A stretch of DNA of 64,000 nt. It comes from Phocoenobacter uteri. GTDB lineage: Bacteria > Pseudomonadota > Gammaproteobacteria > Enterobacterales > Pasteurellaceae. Below are positions 38,332-47,018 of the stretch, one piece after another. The stretch covers positions 930,001 to 994,000 of the forward strand of contig NZ_UGTA01000001.1 of assembly GCF_900454895.1 (NCBI RefSeq), read 5' to 3'. Both the position numbers and the translations under genes were made by a program. The stretch's first letter is position 1, and each line of letters starts with the position of its first letter. The notes beneath the pieces are model-generated. The model was not told the DNA's origin. It made no database searches and was given only the letters and a program-made list of their open reading frames with translations.

Positions 38332-39867
38332 CTAATTGCTTTTTGACACCACTCGATACAAATCTTTACTATAAATTACACCACTTGAATTTTCACTTTC
38401 AACGCCTTTGATACTTGGATCAAGGGCGATATTCTGTTGATACTGAAATAATGGTAAAATCACCACATCATCTTCCAATTGCTGAATCACTTGATACAGT
38501 AAATTTTGACGCTCAGCAAAATCTAAATTATTACCTTCTAATTGTTCAAGCAACTTATCCACTATCTCATTTTTATAACTCATCTTATTATCAGGGCTTT
38601 TTGAATGAAAGTGCGTAAGAAATTGTACAGGATCAGGGAAATCAGCACACCACCCAGAACGAATCATTTGAAATTGCTTACGCTCTCTTATCCTTAATAA
38701 ATCTTGCCAAGTCACTTCCTTCAAATCCACTGTGAATAAATCTGAACGACATAATGAACGAACCATATTATTCGCGATTTGATAATGATTACCTTGATTA
38801 TCAACCGTCAGCGTGATTTTAAGTGGATTTTTACTAGTAATATTTTCATTCGCTAATAACTCTTCTACTACTATTGGTTTCCAATGATTGGTCTCATTAA
38901 AATACATCGAATTTGGCAAAATTGAGCTATTTGGTATGCCTTCCTTTTCAACCACTTTATTCACTGATAACATTCCCTTAATTGCCTGACGAATAGGTTT
39001 ACGTTGCATTAAAGGATCAGCAAAATTAAATTCATAAAAAGAAGTACAAAGTTTTGGTAGTTTAACTATATTCTTTGAATATTCCTCAGAAGGATTATCA
39101 ATTAAGTCATAATTTTTTAGGGCATTAAATGAATTTATACGATTATAAATCACTTTTTGGAAAGGTATTGAAGATTGCGTTGCCGTTAACGTTAATTGGT
39201 TATATTCCTTTTTCTTTAATTTATAAGCACCATTACTAATGAATCCTTCTTCTAAATTTGGGGCTTTGCCTTGGTAAGTCGGTAAAAGTGCAGAATGAGC
39301 TAACATTAACGGAAGTTGAAAATTAACGCGGTTTAATTCAATTTTAATGATATGTTGATCTATTGCCATTATACCAAGATCAGTTGCAAATTTTTGTCCT
39401 AAAATAACCGCTTCAGCATTCTTAATCCCCATATAAATTAAATAATCTGATAAAGGCGAATGATTTTGTACATTTGCCAAACGTTGCCAACTTAATACAA
39501 AATCTTGTGCAGTAACAGGTGCATTATTAGACCATTTAGCATTTTTTTTGAGATAAAACACCCACGTTCTGCCATCTTCACTTTGCCAGTTCTCCGCAAC
39601 CCCAGAAACAACTTCACCTTTATTATTAAAAATCATTAAGCCTGTTAATAAATCTCTTAAAGGTGCGGTATAAGCTGATGAAGTAACAAAAATAGGATCT
39701 AACTGGAATGTTTCACCGTATAGAACACGGCTCAATGTATGTTCTGGTTGGGTATTCAATGATGGTTTAATAGGTGTTTTAATTTGATCGCAACCTGTAA
39801 GAAATAAAATCAGGAGACCAATAAAGCCCCCAATTCTTACATTACGTATATTCTTAAACCATCGCAT
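38332..39867 (-). CDS. Peptide-type solute-binding lipoprotein (SBP_bac_5, OppA/SapA-like)
   Basis: The 511-residue protein begins with a lipoprotein signal (LLILFLTGC, lipid-modified Cys at about 26) and continues with the family 5 binding-protein fold: TAPLRDLLTGLMIFNNKGEVV, GVAENWQSEDGRTWVFYLKK and APVTAQDFVLSWQRL near the N-terminus, and RSGWCADFPDPVQFLTHFHS near the C-terminus. Family members bind oligopeptides, haem or antimicrobial peptides. No ABC permease or ATPase gene is adjacent, so it is an orphan binding protein here. The ATG at 39867 (AAGG 7 bases before) is preferred over a GTG two codons upstream. The MarC-like gene precedes it by 22 bases. Confidence 0.88.
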   Translation of the reverse strand: MRWFKNIRNVRIGGFIGLLILFLTGCDQIKTPIKPSLNTQPEHTLSRVLYGETFQLDPIFVTSSAYTAPLRDLLTGLMIFNNKGEVVSGVAENWQSEDGRTWVFYLKKNAKWSNNAPVTAQDFVLSWQRLANVQNHSPLSDYLIYMGIKNAEAVILGQKFATDLGIMAIDQHIIKIELNRVNFQLPLMLAHSALLPTYQGKAPNLEEGFISNGAYKLKKKEYNQLTLTATQSSIPFQKVIYNRINSFNALKNYDLIDNPSEEYSKNIVKLPKLCTSFYEFNFADPLMQRKPIRQAIKGMLSVNKVVEKEGIPNSSILPNSMYFNETNHWKPIVVEELLANENITSKNPLKITLTVDNQGNHYQIANNMVRSLCRSDLFTVDLKEVTWQDLLRIRERKQFQMIRSGWCADFPDPVQFLTHFHSKSPDNKMSYKNEIVDKLLEQLEGNNLDFAERQNLLYQVIQQLEDDVVILPLFQYQQNIALDPSIKGVESENSSGVIYSKDLYRVVSKSN

Positions 39868-39889
39868 TATCACACCTTTTAATCAATAT

Positions 39890-40537
39890 TTAAGCATTCA
39901 CTAAAGCAGGGAATAAATTAGCAATACCATTAACAATAAACTCAATTCCTAATGACATCAGAATTAACCCCATAATACGAGTAACCACGTTAGTCCCCGT
40001 TTTACCTAATTTTTTAACTAAAGGGGCTGAAAAGCGTAATGCGACATAACAACTCACTGCGAACACAATAATAGCAACACTAAATCCAACATAATCAACC
40101 CATTCATTGTATTGTGTTCCCCATACAATAGTTGAGCCAATTGAACCAGGTCCAGCCATCATTGGCATAGCAAGAGGAACAACACCAATGTTGTCATATT
40201 CTGATACATCCGTATTTCGTTCTTCTTTATTTTGCTTATGCTCACCTAATTTTCCGTTAATCATCGTAATTGCAATAGAAGTAATCAAAAAACCACCAGC
40301 AACACGAAAAGAATCTAATGAAATGCTAAAAGTATCTAAAATTAATTTTCCAAAAAAAAGAGAAATCAATAAAATAATACAGACAGAAAAAGTAGTAACA
40401 AACGTAGTATGATTACGTTCTGTCTCATATTGATGTTCGGTCATACTATAAAAAATAGGTAAAAAGCCTATTGGGTTCACAATCGCAAACAAACCAATAA
40501 GAAACTGAAAATAAATTGAAAAATTAATTGTTTCCAT
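39890..40537 (-). CDS. MarC-family integral membrane protein (YchE-like)
   Basis: The 215-residue protein has six transmembrane helices and two internal halves. The MarC pattern is clear: FAIVNPIGFLPIFYSMT near the start and VPLAMPMMAGPGSIGSTIVW in the middle. The family was once linked to multiple antibiotic resistance but its function is unproven. It precedes the solute-binding lipoprotein on the same strand by about 22 bases, so the two are likely co-transcribed. Confidence 0.9.
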   Translation of the reverse strand: METINFSIYFQFLIGLFAIVNPIGFLPIFYSMTEHQYETERNHTTFVTTFSVCIILLISLFFGKLILDTFSISLDSFRVAGGFLITSIAITMINGKLGEHKQNKEERNTDVSEYDNIGVVPLAMPMMAGPGSIGSTIVWGTQYNEWVDYVGFSVAIIVFAVSCYVALRFSAPLVKKLGKTGTNVVTRIMGLILMSLGIEFIVNGIANLFPALVNA

Positions 40538-40615
40538 AAAATTATAAAATTAAAGCCGTAAATATTTCGGCATTATATCTGTAATTTGAATATGATGAAA
40601 TCAATAAATACTTTT

Positions 40616-41992
40616 TTATAAATTATCTATTATTTCCAACGCATCATAGAGTTTTTTAATCGTAAAGACTTCCATTCCAGCAATCGCTTTTTTAGGTTTA
40701 TTAGCAAAAGGCACAATCGCACGTTTAAAACCGTGTTTTGCAGCTTCGCTAATACGCTCTTGCCCACTTGGAACAGGTCTAATTTCTCCGCCTAACCCAA
40801 CTTCCCCAAACATAACCAAATCTTGTGGTAAAGGACGATTTTTAAAACTTGAAATAAGAGCTAATAATAAGGCTAAATCCGCACTGGTTTCTGTGACTTT
40901 TACACCGCCAACTACATTCACAAACACGTCTTGATCCGACATTTGCAAACCACCGTGTCTATGTAAGATAGCCAGTAGCATAGATAAACGATTATGCTCT
41001 AACCCCACAGCGATTCGGCGTGGATTTGCGAGCATTGAGTGATCCACTAAGGCTTGAATCTCAACTAGAAGTGGACGAGTTCCTTCCCAAAGAACCATAA
41101 CAGAGCTGCCTGCGGTCTGTTCTTCGCTACGGCTCAAAAATATTGCTGATGGGTTTTTCACTTCTTTCAAACCTTGCTCTGTCATACCAAAAACCCCTAA
41201 TTCGTTTACAGCACCAAAACGGTTTTTATGGCTTCGCAAAGTTCGATAGCGAGAATCCGCTTCTCCCTCTAGTAAAATAGAACAGTCGATACAATGCTCT
41301 AATACTTTTGGACCAGCAAGCGTACCATCTTTAGTTACATGTCCAACCATTATTATCGCAACTTGGTGCATTTTGGCATAACGAGTTAAAAACGAAGCAC
41401 ATTCTCGCACCTGAGAAACACTACCGGGTGAAGATGAAATATCAGCGAGGTGCATCACTTGGATTGAGTCGATGACCATTACTTTTGGCTTTTCTTGATC
41501 CGCCAAATTACAAATTTGCTCAACGGACGTTTCTGATAACATTTTTAGATTTTCAGTCGGCAAATTTAAACGTTTTGCTCGCATTGCAACCTGTTGTAAT
41601 GATTCTTCCCCAGTAACATACAATGTGGGTAATTGGTTAGATAAGCCACACATTACTTGTAATAATAAGGTACTTTTCCCTGCTCCTGGATGTCCACCAA
41701 TTAAAATTGCACTACCTGGAACAATACCGCCACCAAGAACACGATCTAACTCTTTAAAACCACTACTTAAACGAGGCAATTCCTCAAGACTAATTTCAGA
41801 TAACTTTTGGATTTTCCCTGTGGTTTCCCCTGCATAACCACGCAAGCGGTCATTTTTTGCGTCTTTTTGTGAAACTAAACGCACCTCTGAAATGGTATTC
41901 CACGCCAAGCAAGCCTTACACTGTCCCATCCAACGCGAATAATCTGCGCCACAATCACTACATACATAAGCTGTTTTAGGTGCTTTTGCCAT
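40616..41992 (-). CDS. radA: DNA repair protein RadA
   Basis: This RecA-like helicase helps recombination branch migration, including during transformation in some bacteria. The 458 residues include an N-terminal zinc finger (CSDCGADYSRWMGQCKAC), Walker A GGHPGAGKST, Walker B VMVIDSIQVM, the RadA motif KNRFG in RSHKNRFGAVNE, and a C-terminal Lon-protease-like domain without catalytic Ser. It is divergent from the type IV pilus operon. A near-full uptake signal is inside the gene at 41843. Confidence 0.96.
   Translation of the reverse strand: MAKAPKTAYVCSDCGADYSRWMGQCKACLAWNTISEVRLVSQKDAKNDRLRGYAGETTGKIQKLSEISLEELPRLSSGFKELDRVLGGGIVPGSAILIGGHPGAGKSTLLLQVMCGLSNQLPTLYVTGEESLQQVAMRAKRLNLPTENLKMLSETSVEQICNLADQEKPKVMVIDSIQVMHLADISSSPGSVSQVRECASFLTRYAKMHQVAIIMVGHVTKDGTLAGPKVLEHCIDCSILLEGEADSRYRTLRSHKNRFGAVNELGVFGMTEQGLKEVKNPSAIFLSRSEEQTAGSSVMVLWEGTRPLLVEIQALVDHSMLANPRRIAVGLEHNRLSMLLAILHRHGGLQMSDQDVFVNVVGGVKVTETSADLALLLALISSFKNRPLPQDLVMFGEVGLGGEIRPVPSGQERISEAAKHGFKRAIVPFANKPKKAIAGMEVFTIKKLYDALEIIDNL
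41843..41851 (+). repeat. DNA uptake signal core in radA
   Basis: CAAGCGGTC followed by ATTTTTTGC, a near-full Apl-type uptake signal. Confidence 0.7.
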
Positions 41993-42356
41993 TGAAAACC
42001 TCTTTTTCTATTTATAAGATTTAGGGAAAAAATTCAAATTTATATATTATTTGTAGGACAGCATTAGCAATTTATTGCGTATATGCTCCCGTTTCTGATA
42101 GTAAAATGAACGAGAGGATATTCCATTCGCTTTGCTCATTTCATCCTTCCCTACAAAATATTCATTAACTAAAAATTTAAAATTTTTACTTGCCCTACTG
42201 ATTTTATTTTGTGTCATTCTATCAAAACACTGTCTAAATAAACAGTATCAAAAAGTTATTTTTTCGATCTCAATCGCAAAAAAGATGTTCTCCCTTAGAT
42301 TTCTCTTTTTAAAGCGGTCAATATTCCTAAGCATTTTACAAATACAGGAGAAAATT
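41993..42356. other. radA-pilA intergenic region
   Basis: The 364-base gap has no convincing gene. A leftward-extended frame of pilA runs through much of it but lacks coding character. It holds a CRP-S-like site at 42260-42281, a partial uptake core AAGCGGTCA at 42312-42320 and the pilA ribosome binding site AGGAG at 42346-42350. Divergent promoters for radA and pilA must lie here. Confidence 0.6.
42260..42281 (+). promoter_or_regulatory. Predicted CRP-S (Sxy-dependent) competence site for pilABCD
   Basis: The core TTCGA-TCTCAA-TCGCA (42263-42278) with T- and A-rich flanks matches the CRP-S consensus TGCGA-N6-TCGCA at 9 of 10 positions. Such sites drive competence genes, including pilABCD, with CRP plus Sxy (TfoX) in H. 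influenzae. It is centred about 86 bases upstream of the pilA start. Confidence 0.7.
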
Positions 42357-42800
42357 ATGCAAAAAATCCACTTTAAACGTCCACACGCCTTTACCCTTAT
42401 TGAATTGATGATCGTCATTGCTATTATCGCTATTTTAGCCACCATTGCGATCCCGTCTTATACAAGTTACACCCAAAAAGCGGCACTTTCTGAAATATTA
42501 AGTGCTTCTGCACCTTATAAATCCGATGTAGAAATTTGTATCTATAATTCAGGCGATAAAACCAACTGTAACGGTGGTTCAAATGGCATTCAAGCAGATA
42601 AAACCTCTTCTAATGCAAAATATCTGAATAGTATTACAACTGCGGCGGGTGTGATTACAGTAACAGGTAAAGGAAATATCGCAGATTATAGCTATACCCT
42701 AACCCCAACCTACGCAAATAATAATGTGAATTGGAAAGCCACTTGTACAGGAAAAGACAGCGATACAAGTATCTTCCCAGCAGGTTTCTGTTCAAACTAA
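42357..42800 (+). CDS. pilA: Type IV major prepilin (PilA/ApfA)
   Basis: The 147-residue pilin is the structural subunit of a pilus used for DNA uptake and attachment. A short basic leader (MQKIHFKRPHA) is followed by the class III signal FTLIELMIVIAIIAILATIA with Glu at +5. The globular part has two Cys pairs (VEICIYN...TNCNGG; WKATCTG...AGFCSN). The residue before the cleavage point is Ala rather than the usual Gly. The ATG at 42357 is chosen because AGGAG lies 6 bases before it and the leader then has normal length. It is the first gene of pilABCD. Confidence 0.94.
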   Translation: MQKIHFKRPHAFTLIELMIVIAIIAILATIAIPSYTSYTQKAALSEILSASAPYKSDVEICIYNSGDKTNCNGGSNGIQADKTSSNAKYLNSITTAAGVITVTGKGNIADYSYTLTPTYANNNVNWKATCTGKDSDTSIFPAGFCSN

Positions 42801-42836
42801 TACAACTGAAATAACAAGCTCATCAGGAAAAAGAAA

Positions 42837-44237
42837 ATGCAATATAATATTTACGATCTAACTAATGAAAAAGTATGGACAATTTCTGAAAAAAGGTGGC
42901 AACAAAATGGCGAGGATCATCAGCTTTTATTACGCTACTTCGCCCTGCCTATTCAAGAAAATAATACCACGCTATGGCTCGCGATTGATGATGAAAACAA
43001 TCTCAATGCCTGTGAAATCTTTTCATTTTTGACCCACAAAATTATTGAACCGATTTTAATTTCTTCTGATGAGCTTAAATATTTATTAAATGAATTATCA
43101 CCGACACAAAATATTGATAATCAGCTTAATGAACCTCAGCTTGTGCTATACAACCAACAAAATCAAAAAGAAGACATCAATTATCAAGACCCCATTATTC
43201 AGTTATTAGATGATATTTTTAAATATTGCTTGCAAAAAAATGCGTCGGACATTCACATTGAGCCACAAAAAGAGATTTTGATTATCCGTTTAAGAATTGA
43301 CGGTGTATTGCATTGCTATAAGCGTATCTCCCTTAATATTGCCAGCCGTATTATTTCCAGAATAAAATTATTAGCCAAATTAGACATTAGTGAAACTCGC
43401 CTGCCCCAAGACGGACAATTTTGCTTTCAAACTCAACTAAATGAACGGCTAGATTTTAGGGTATCCACACTTCCCACCCATTATGGCGAAAAATTGGTGT
43501 TGCGATTACAAAAAAATAATCCGACAAATTTAGATTTTTTAGCCTTAGGGCTTAATCCTTCTCAAAAAGAAACATTAGTGAACGCCCTTAATCAGCCACA
43601 AGGCTTGATTTTGGTAACCGGTCCAACAGGAAGTGGCAAGAGCATTACGCTATACAGTGCCTTAAATCATCTTAATCAAACAGATAAACATATTTTAACC
43701 GCCGAAGATCCCATTGAAATTGCGATTGATGGGATTATTCAAACCCAAGTCAATCGTAGTATTGGCATTGATTTTAGCCAACTGTTACGTACCTTCTTAC
43801 GTCAAGATCCTGACATTATTATGCTTGGTGAAATTCGTGATAGAGAAAGTGCAGAAATTGCATTGCGAGCGGCTCAAACTGGGCATTTAGTCCTTTCTAC
43901 TTTGCACACCAACGACGCTCCGTCTGCGATTGAACGTTTGTTACAACTTGGCATTAAAGAGTATGAAATTCAGCATTCTTTACAATTAGTGATTGCACAA
44001 CGTTTGGTTAGAAAATTATGTACCCACTGTTTAGGCAAAAGTTGTGAGCATTGTTTTAACGGCTATAAGGGGCGAATAGGTATTTTTCAATTATTATCAA
44101 AAAATGCAAAAACCTTTGAAAAAACAACCGCTTGTTTGGATTTCAAAAATTTATATGAAAGTGCAAAGCAAAAAGTAGCCCAACAACAAACAGATTTAAC
44201 GGAAATAGCGAGAATAATTGGCAATGAAAATCTATGA
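42837..44237 (+). CDS. pilB: Type IV pilus assembly ATPase PilB
   Basis: This cytoplasmic hexameric ATPase (466 residues) powers pilus extension. Walker A GPTGSGKSITL, the Asp box, Walker B LRQDPDIIMLGEIRD and the His box TGHLVLSTLHTND are intact. A C-terminal zinc site (LCTHCLGKSCEHC) is present. The N-terminal extension of long PilB proteins is reduced, as in other Pasteurellaceae. It lies 36 bases after pilA and overlaps pilC by 14 bases. Confidence 0.95.
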   Translation: MQYNIYDLTNEKVWTISEKRWQQNGEDHQLLLRYFALPIQENNTTLWLAIDDENNLNACEIFSFLTHKIIEPILISSDELKYLLNELSPTQNIDNQLNEPQLVLYNQQNQKEDINYQDPIIQLLDDIFKYCLQKNASDIHIEPQKEILIIRLRIDGVLHCYKRISLNIASRIISRIKLLAKLDISETRLPQDGQFCFQTQLNERLDFRVSTLPTHYGEKLVLRLQKNNPTNLDFLALGLNPSQKETLVNALNQPQGLILVTGPTGSGKSITLYSALNHLNQTDKHILTAEDPIEIAIDGIIQTQVNRSIGIDFSQLLRTFLRQDPDIIMLGEIRDRESAEIALRAAQTGHLVLSTLHTNDAPSAIERLLQLGIKEYEIQHSLQLVIAQRLVRKLCTHCLGKSCEHCFNGYKGRIGIFQLLSKNAKTFEKTTACLDFKNLYESAKQKVAQQQTDLTEIARIIGNENL

Positions 44238-45414
44238 ATTTCAATACAAAGCGAATAATCGTTTTTCACAGCGTCAAAAAGGTAAAATTCTTGCTACAAC
44301 AACTCAAGAGGCTGAAAATAAATTACTTCAAAAAGGGTATAGCCATATAAAAATCACGCGTAATTTTCACTTTTCAACCGCACCTAAAAATAAGCAAATT
44401 ACCGATTTTATTAGCCAGTTGGCATTGTTGCTCAACGCTCACATCACTTTAAAACAATCTTTAATGCTTTTGCTTGATAGCACAAAAAACATTCAACTTT
44501 ATTTATGGATAAAACAACTGATTCAATTATTAGAATCGGGATATACACTCTCTAATGCTTTGATAAAATTAGATAAATATCTCAAGCCCCAAGAAATTCA
44601 ACTTATTAAAATTGCCGAACAAAGCGGTCAATTATCGACAATTTTTTACAATATTGCGAAAACCCAAGAAAAATCGCAAAAATTAGCCCAAAAAGTCAAA
44701 AAAATTCTTTTTTATCCTGTTGTTGTACTGATTATTTCTATCACCGTTTCACTGCTATTATTGATTTTTATCGTGCCACAATTTGCTGAACTTTATCAAT
44801 CCAAAGACAAAACTTTACCTTTGATTACCCAACTATTATTTGATAGCTCACAATTTTTGAATAATTATTCCTCTCTCTTGTCATTTTTAAGTTTATTTTT
44901 ATGCTTTATCATTTTGATTTTAAATAAGAAAACGAAAATTATCGCAAAACTAAAATTCAAGCTTTTAACCATTACACCGATTTTTAACACTATTTTTAAC
45001 GACAATAGAATTATTTTTTTCTGCCAAAATATCGCCCTAATGCAAAAATCAGGCGTACCACTCAATATGGCGTTATCCTCTTTTTTTTCTGAAAAAGATC
45101 CCGACCTTATCTTGCAACAAGAAATCTCAAAAATATTGCAATATCTCAATCAAGGATTCGCATTTTCTTACGGATTAAACCCTGCTCTATTTGGCGATCA
45201 AATCATACAAATGATCAACATTGGCGAACAAAGTGGGCAATTATCTCAAATGCTAGAACACGTTGCCGAGATAACAGAACAGCAATTAGATTACAAAATT
45301 GATATCCTTTCTCAAATGCTTGAACCGATTTTAATGCTGGTAATTGGTGGAATTATTGGCGCTATTATTCTTGGTTTATATTTGCCTATTTTTGATATGG
45401 GGACATTAGTTTAA
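44224..45414 (+). CDS. pilC: Type IV pilus inner-membrane platform protein PilC
   Basis: The 396-residue GspF/PilC family protein has two cytoplasmic helical T2SSF domains (about 60-180 and 260-375), each followed by membrane helices; the C-terminus MLEPILMLVIGGIIGAIILG is characteristic. It recruits PilB and the pilin. The ATG at 44224 is preferred over an in-frame TTG at 44218. It overlaps pilB by 14 bases and pilD by one base (TAATG), indicating tight translational coupling. Confidence 0.94.
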   Translation: MKIYEFQYKANNRFSQRQKGKILATTTQEAENKLLQKGYSHIKITRNFHFSTAPKNKQITDFISQLALLLNAHITLKQSLMLLLDSTKNIQLYLWIKQLIQLLESGYTLSNALIKLDKYLKPQEIQLIKIAEQSGQLSTIFYNIAKTQEKSQKLAQKVKKILFYPVVVLIISITVSLLLLIFIVPQFAELYQSKDKTLPLITQLLFDSSQFLNNYSSLLSFLSLFLCFIILILNKKTKIIAKLKFKLLTITPIFNTIFNDNRIIFFCQNIALMQKSGVPLNMALSSFFSEKDPDLILQQEISKILQYLNQGFAFSYGLNPALFGDQIIQMINIGEQSGQLSQMLEHVAEITEQQLDYKIDILSQMLEPILMLVIGGIIGAIILGLYLPIFDMGTLV

Positions 45415-46091
45415 TGATTACTATTTATATGCTCACAATGGTTATTGTTGCTTATTGGTTTGAAAAAGAACTGACAAAATTTCCTTTTAAAATCAATCGT
45501 CAAATCTTTCAAGAATATCAACAAATCACTAATGGAAATTTATTTTTCTATGATTTTTTAAAACAATCAAGCCTGAAATATAAACCGCTAAGAGCGATAA
45601 AATCACTCTATTTATTACTCCCTTTCATCGCGTTTTTATTTCAAAATGAAAGTGTATTTATCCTTATCGTTTTAGCTATTTTAGTTTATCTGTCATTTTT
45701 AGATTTTAACTATTACCTAACCGACATTAAGTACATTGCCATTATTTTTATAAGCGGTCTAATTTTTGTCACTTTTTACCAAAACAGTGCCATTGAAGAA
45801 AATATTTTCTCGCTCTTATTCAGCTTAATTTTCTTTGCCAGTATTCATTTAATCTGCTCTTTTATATATAAAAAAGAAATGCTCGGCATTGGCGATAGTT
45901 TACTGATTATCTCACTCTCTCCCCTATTTCATATTGAACAATTATTAGCCTTACTGCTTTATGCAAACTTGCTCGGTATCATCTTTGCAAGCGGTTATTT
46001 TTTTATAAAAAAATACAAAATTTCTCGTTTACCTTTTATTCCGTTTATTAGCCTTTCGACTTTCATCCTGTTTATTGATAAAATTTCCTAA
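45414..46091 (+). CDS. pilD: Type IV prepilin peptidase PilD (short form)
   Basis: This aspartyl membrane peptidase removes the prepilin leader. The two catalytic Asp are visible: one in YLSFLDFNYYLTD and the second in the GxGD motif LGIGDS. The 225 residues have about six to seven helices. The usual N-terminal cytoplasmic zinc-Cys domain linked to N-methylation is absent, as in short Pasteurellaceae PilD. The reading frame overlaps the 5' extension of coaE, but the chosen coaE start lies 17 bases after its stop. Confidence 0.88.
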   Translation: MITIYMLTMVIVAYWFEKELTKFPFKINRQIFQEYQQITNGNLFFYDFLKQSSLKYKPLRAIKSLYLLLPFIAFLFQNESVFILIVLAILVYLSFLDFNYYLTDIKYIAIIFISGLIFVTFYQNSAIEENIFSLLFSLIFFASIHLICSFIYKKEMLGIGDSLLIISLSPLFHIEQLLALLLYANLLGIIFASGYFFIKKYKISRLPFIPFISLSTFILFIDKIS

Positions 46092-46107
46092 TATAAAGGA
46101 GAAATTT

Positions 46108-46728
46108 ATGAGTTATATCGTTGGATTAACAGGTGGCATTGGTAGTGGTAAAAGCACTATTGCGAGATTATTTGAGAAATACAACATTGCAATTATTGAC
46201 GCAGATATTGTTGCCAGAGAAGTGGTTACCAAAGGATCGCCTTTGCTCGATCAAATTGTTGAGAAATTTGGATCACAAGTTTTACTTGAAAATGGCGAAT
46301 TAGATCGTGAAGCATTGCGTCAAATTATCTTTAATCATAAAGAAAATACCGAATGGCTGAATAATTTATTACACCCTGCAATTCGTCAAGAAATGTTACG
46401 ACAATTAGAGCAAGCTAATAGCCCTTATGTGCTGTGGGTTGTGCCGTTGTTGATTGAAAATAATCTGACTGAATTTTGCAATCGTGTTTTAGTCATTGAT
46501 GTATTGCCTGAAATTCAGCTTGAACGTGCATCAAAACGAGATAGCAATAAGGTTGAATTGATTAAAAATATAATGAAGGCACAAGTCAGCCGAGAAAAAC
46601 GGCTTTCTTTTGCTGATGATATTATTGAAAACAATTTACCACTTAGTGAAAATAGCAAAAATTTAGATAAACAAGTTGATGAACTTCATCATCTTTATTT
46701 ATCGCTTGCAAAACACTTTAAAAAATAG
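46108..46728 (+). CDS. coaE: Dephospho-CoA kinase
   Basis: It performs the last step of CoA synthesis. The 206 residues match E. coli CoaE in length and include the P-loop GLTGGIGSGKSTIA at the start, DADIVAREV, LLHPAIR and VPLLIENN. The start at 46108 (MSYIVGL; AAAGGAG 6 to 7 bases before it) is preferred over an in-frame ATG at 46075 inside pilD. It is followed 10 bases later by yacG, giving the familiar pilD-coaE-yacG order of gamma-proteobacteria. Confidence 0.96.
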   Translation: MSYIVGLTGGIGSGKSTIARLFEKYNIAIIDADIVAREVVTKGSPLLDQIVEKFGSQVLLENGELDREALRQIIFNHKENTEWLNNLLHPAIRQEMLRQLEQANSPYVLWVVPLLIENNLTEFCNRVLVIDVLPEIQLERASKRDSNKVELIKNIMKAQVSREKRLSFADDIIENNLPLSENSKNLDKQVDELHHLYLSLAKHFKK

Positions 46729-46738
46729 GAATTAAAAA

Positions 46739-46930
46739 ATGACAGAAACAATCGTAAACTGCCCGACTTGTGAAAAAGAAGTAATTTGGTCAAAAGAAAA
46801 TCAATATCGCCCTTTTTGTAGCCAACGTTGCCAAATGATCGATCTTGGCGAATGGGCAAGCGAACAAAAGTATATTGCGGGAAGCGATGAAGAAAATGAT
46901 TTGATGAGTGAAGAAGTTTCACAATATTAG
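46739..46930 (+). CDS. yacG: DNA gyrase inhibitor YacG
   Basis: The 63-residue zinc protein has the CPTC...FCSQRC arrangement (Cys 8, 11, 27 and 31) and the [14 protein letters not shown] helix of YacG, followed by an acidic tail. E. coli YacG binds GyrB and inhibits gyrase. It is the last gene of the pil-coaE-yacG run. An imperfect palindrome follows at once. Confidence 0.93.
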   Translation: MTETIVNCPTCEKEVIWSKENQYRPFCSQRCQMIDLGEWASEQKYIAGSDEENDLMSEEVSQY

Positions 46931-46937
46931 TAGGAAT

Positions 46938-46994
46938 ACTTCGACAGGTTCACTAATCTAATTTACTTATTTTCGATTCCTGAGGCTGTCGAAA
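46938..46994. repeat. REP-like imperfect palindrome
   Basis: Outer arms ACTTCGACAGGTTCACTAATC and, inverted, GATTCCTGAGGCTGTCGAAAG share TTCGACAG, TCA and AATC, about 20 bases each with mismatches. The arms resemble the TTCGACAGGCTCAG-type palindromic repeat found in many unrelated bacterial genomes. It fills the gap between the stops of yacG and gloB and could act as a terminator. Confidence 0.55.
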
Positions 46995-47018
46995 GAATTG
47001 CTTATAATCCAAAAGATA

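Noticed and set aside
42132..42356. Upstream extension of pilA in the same frame, adding 75 residues
   Set aside because: No ribosome binding site supports the upstream ATG, the added part lacks coding character, and it would bury the prepilin leader. The ATG at 42357 with AGGAG fits the family.
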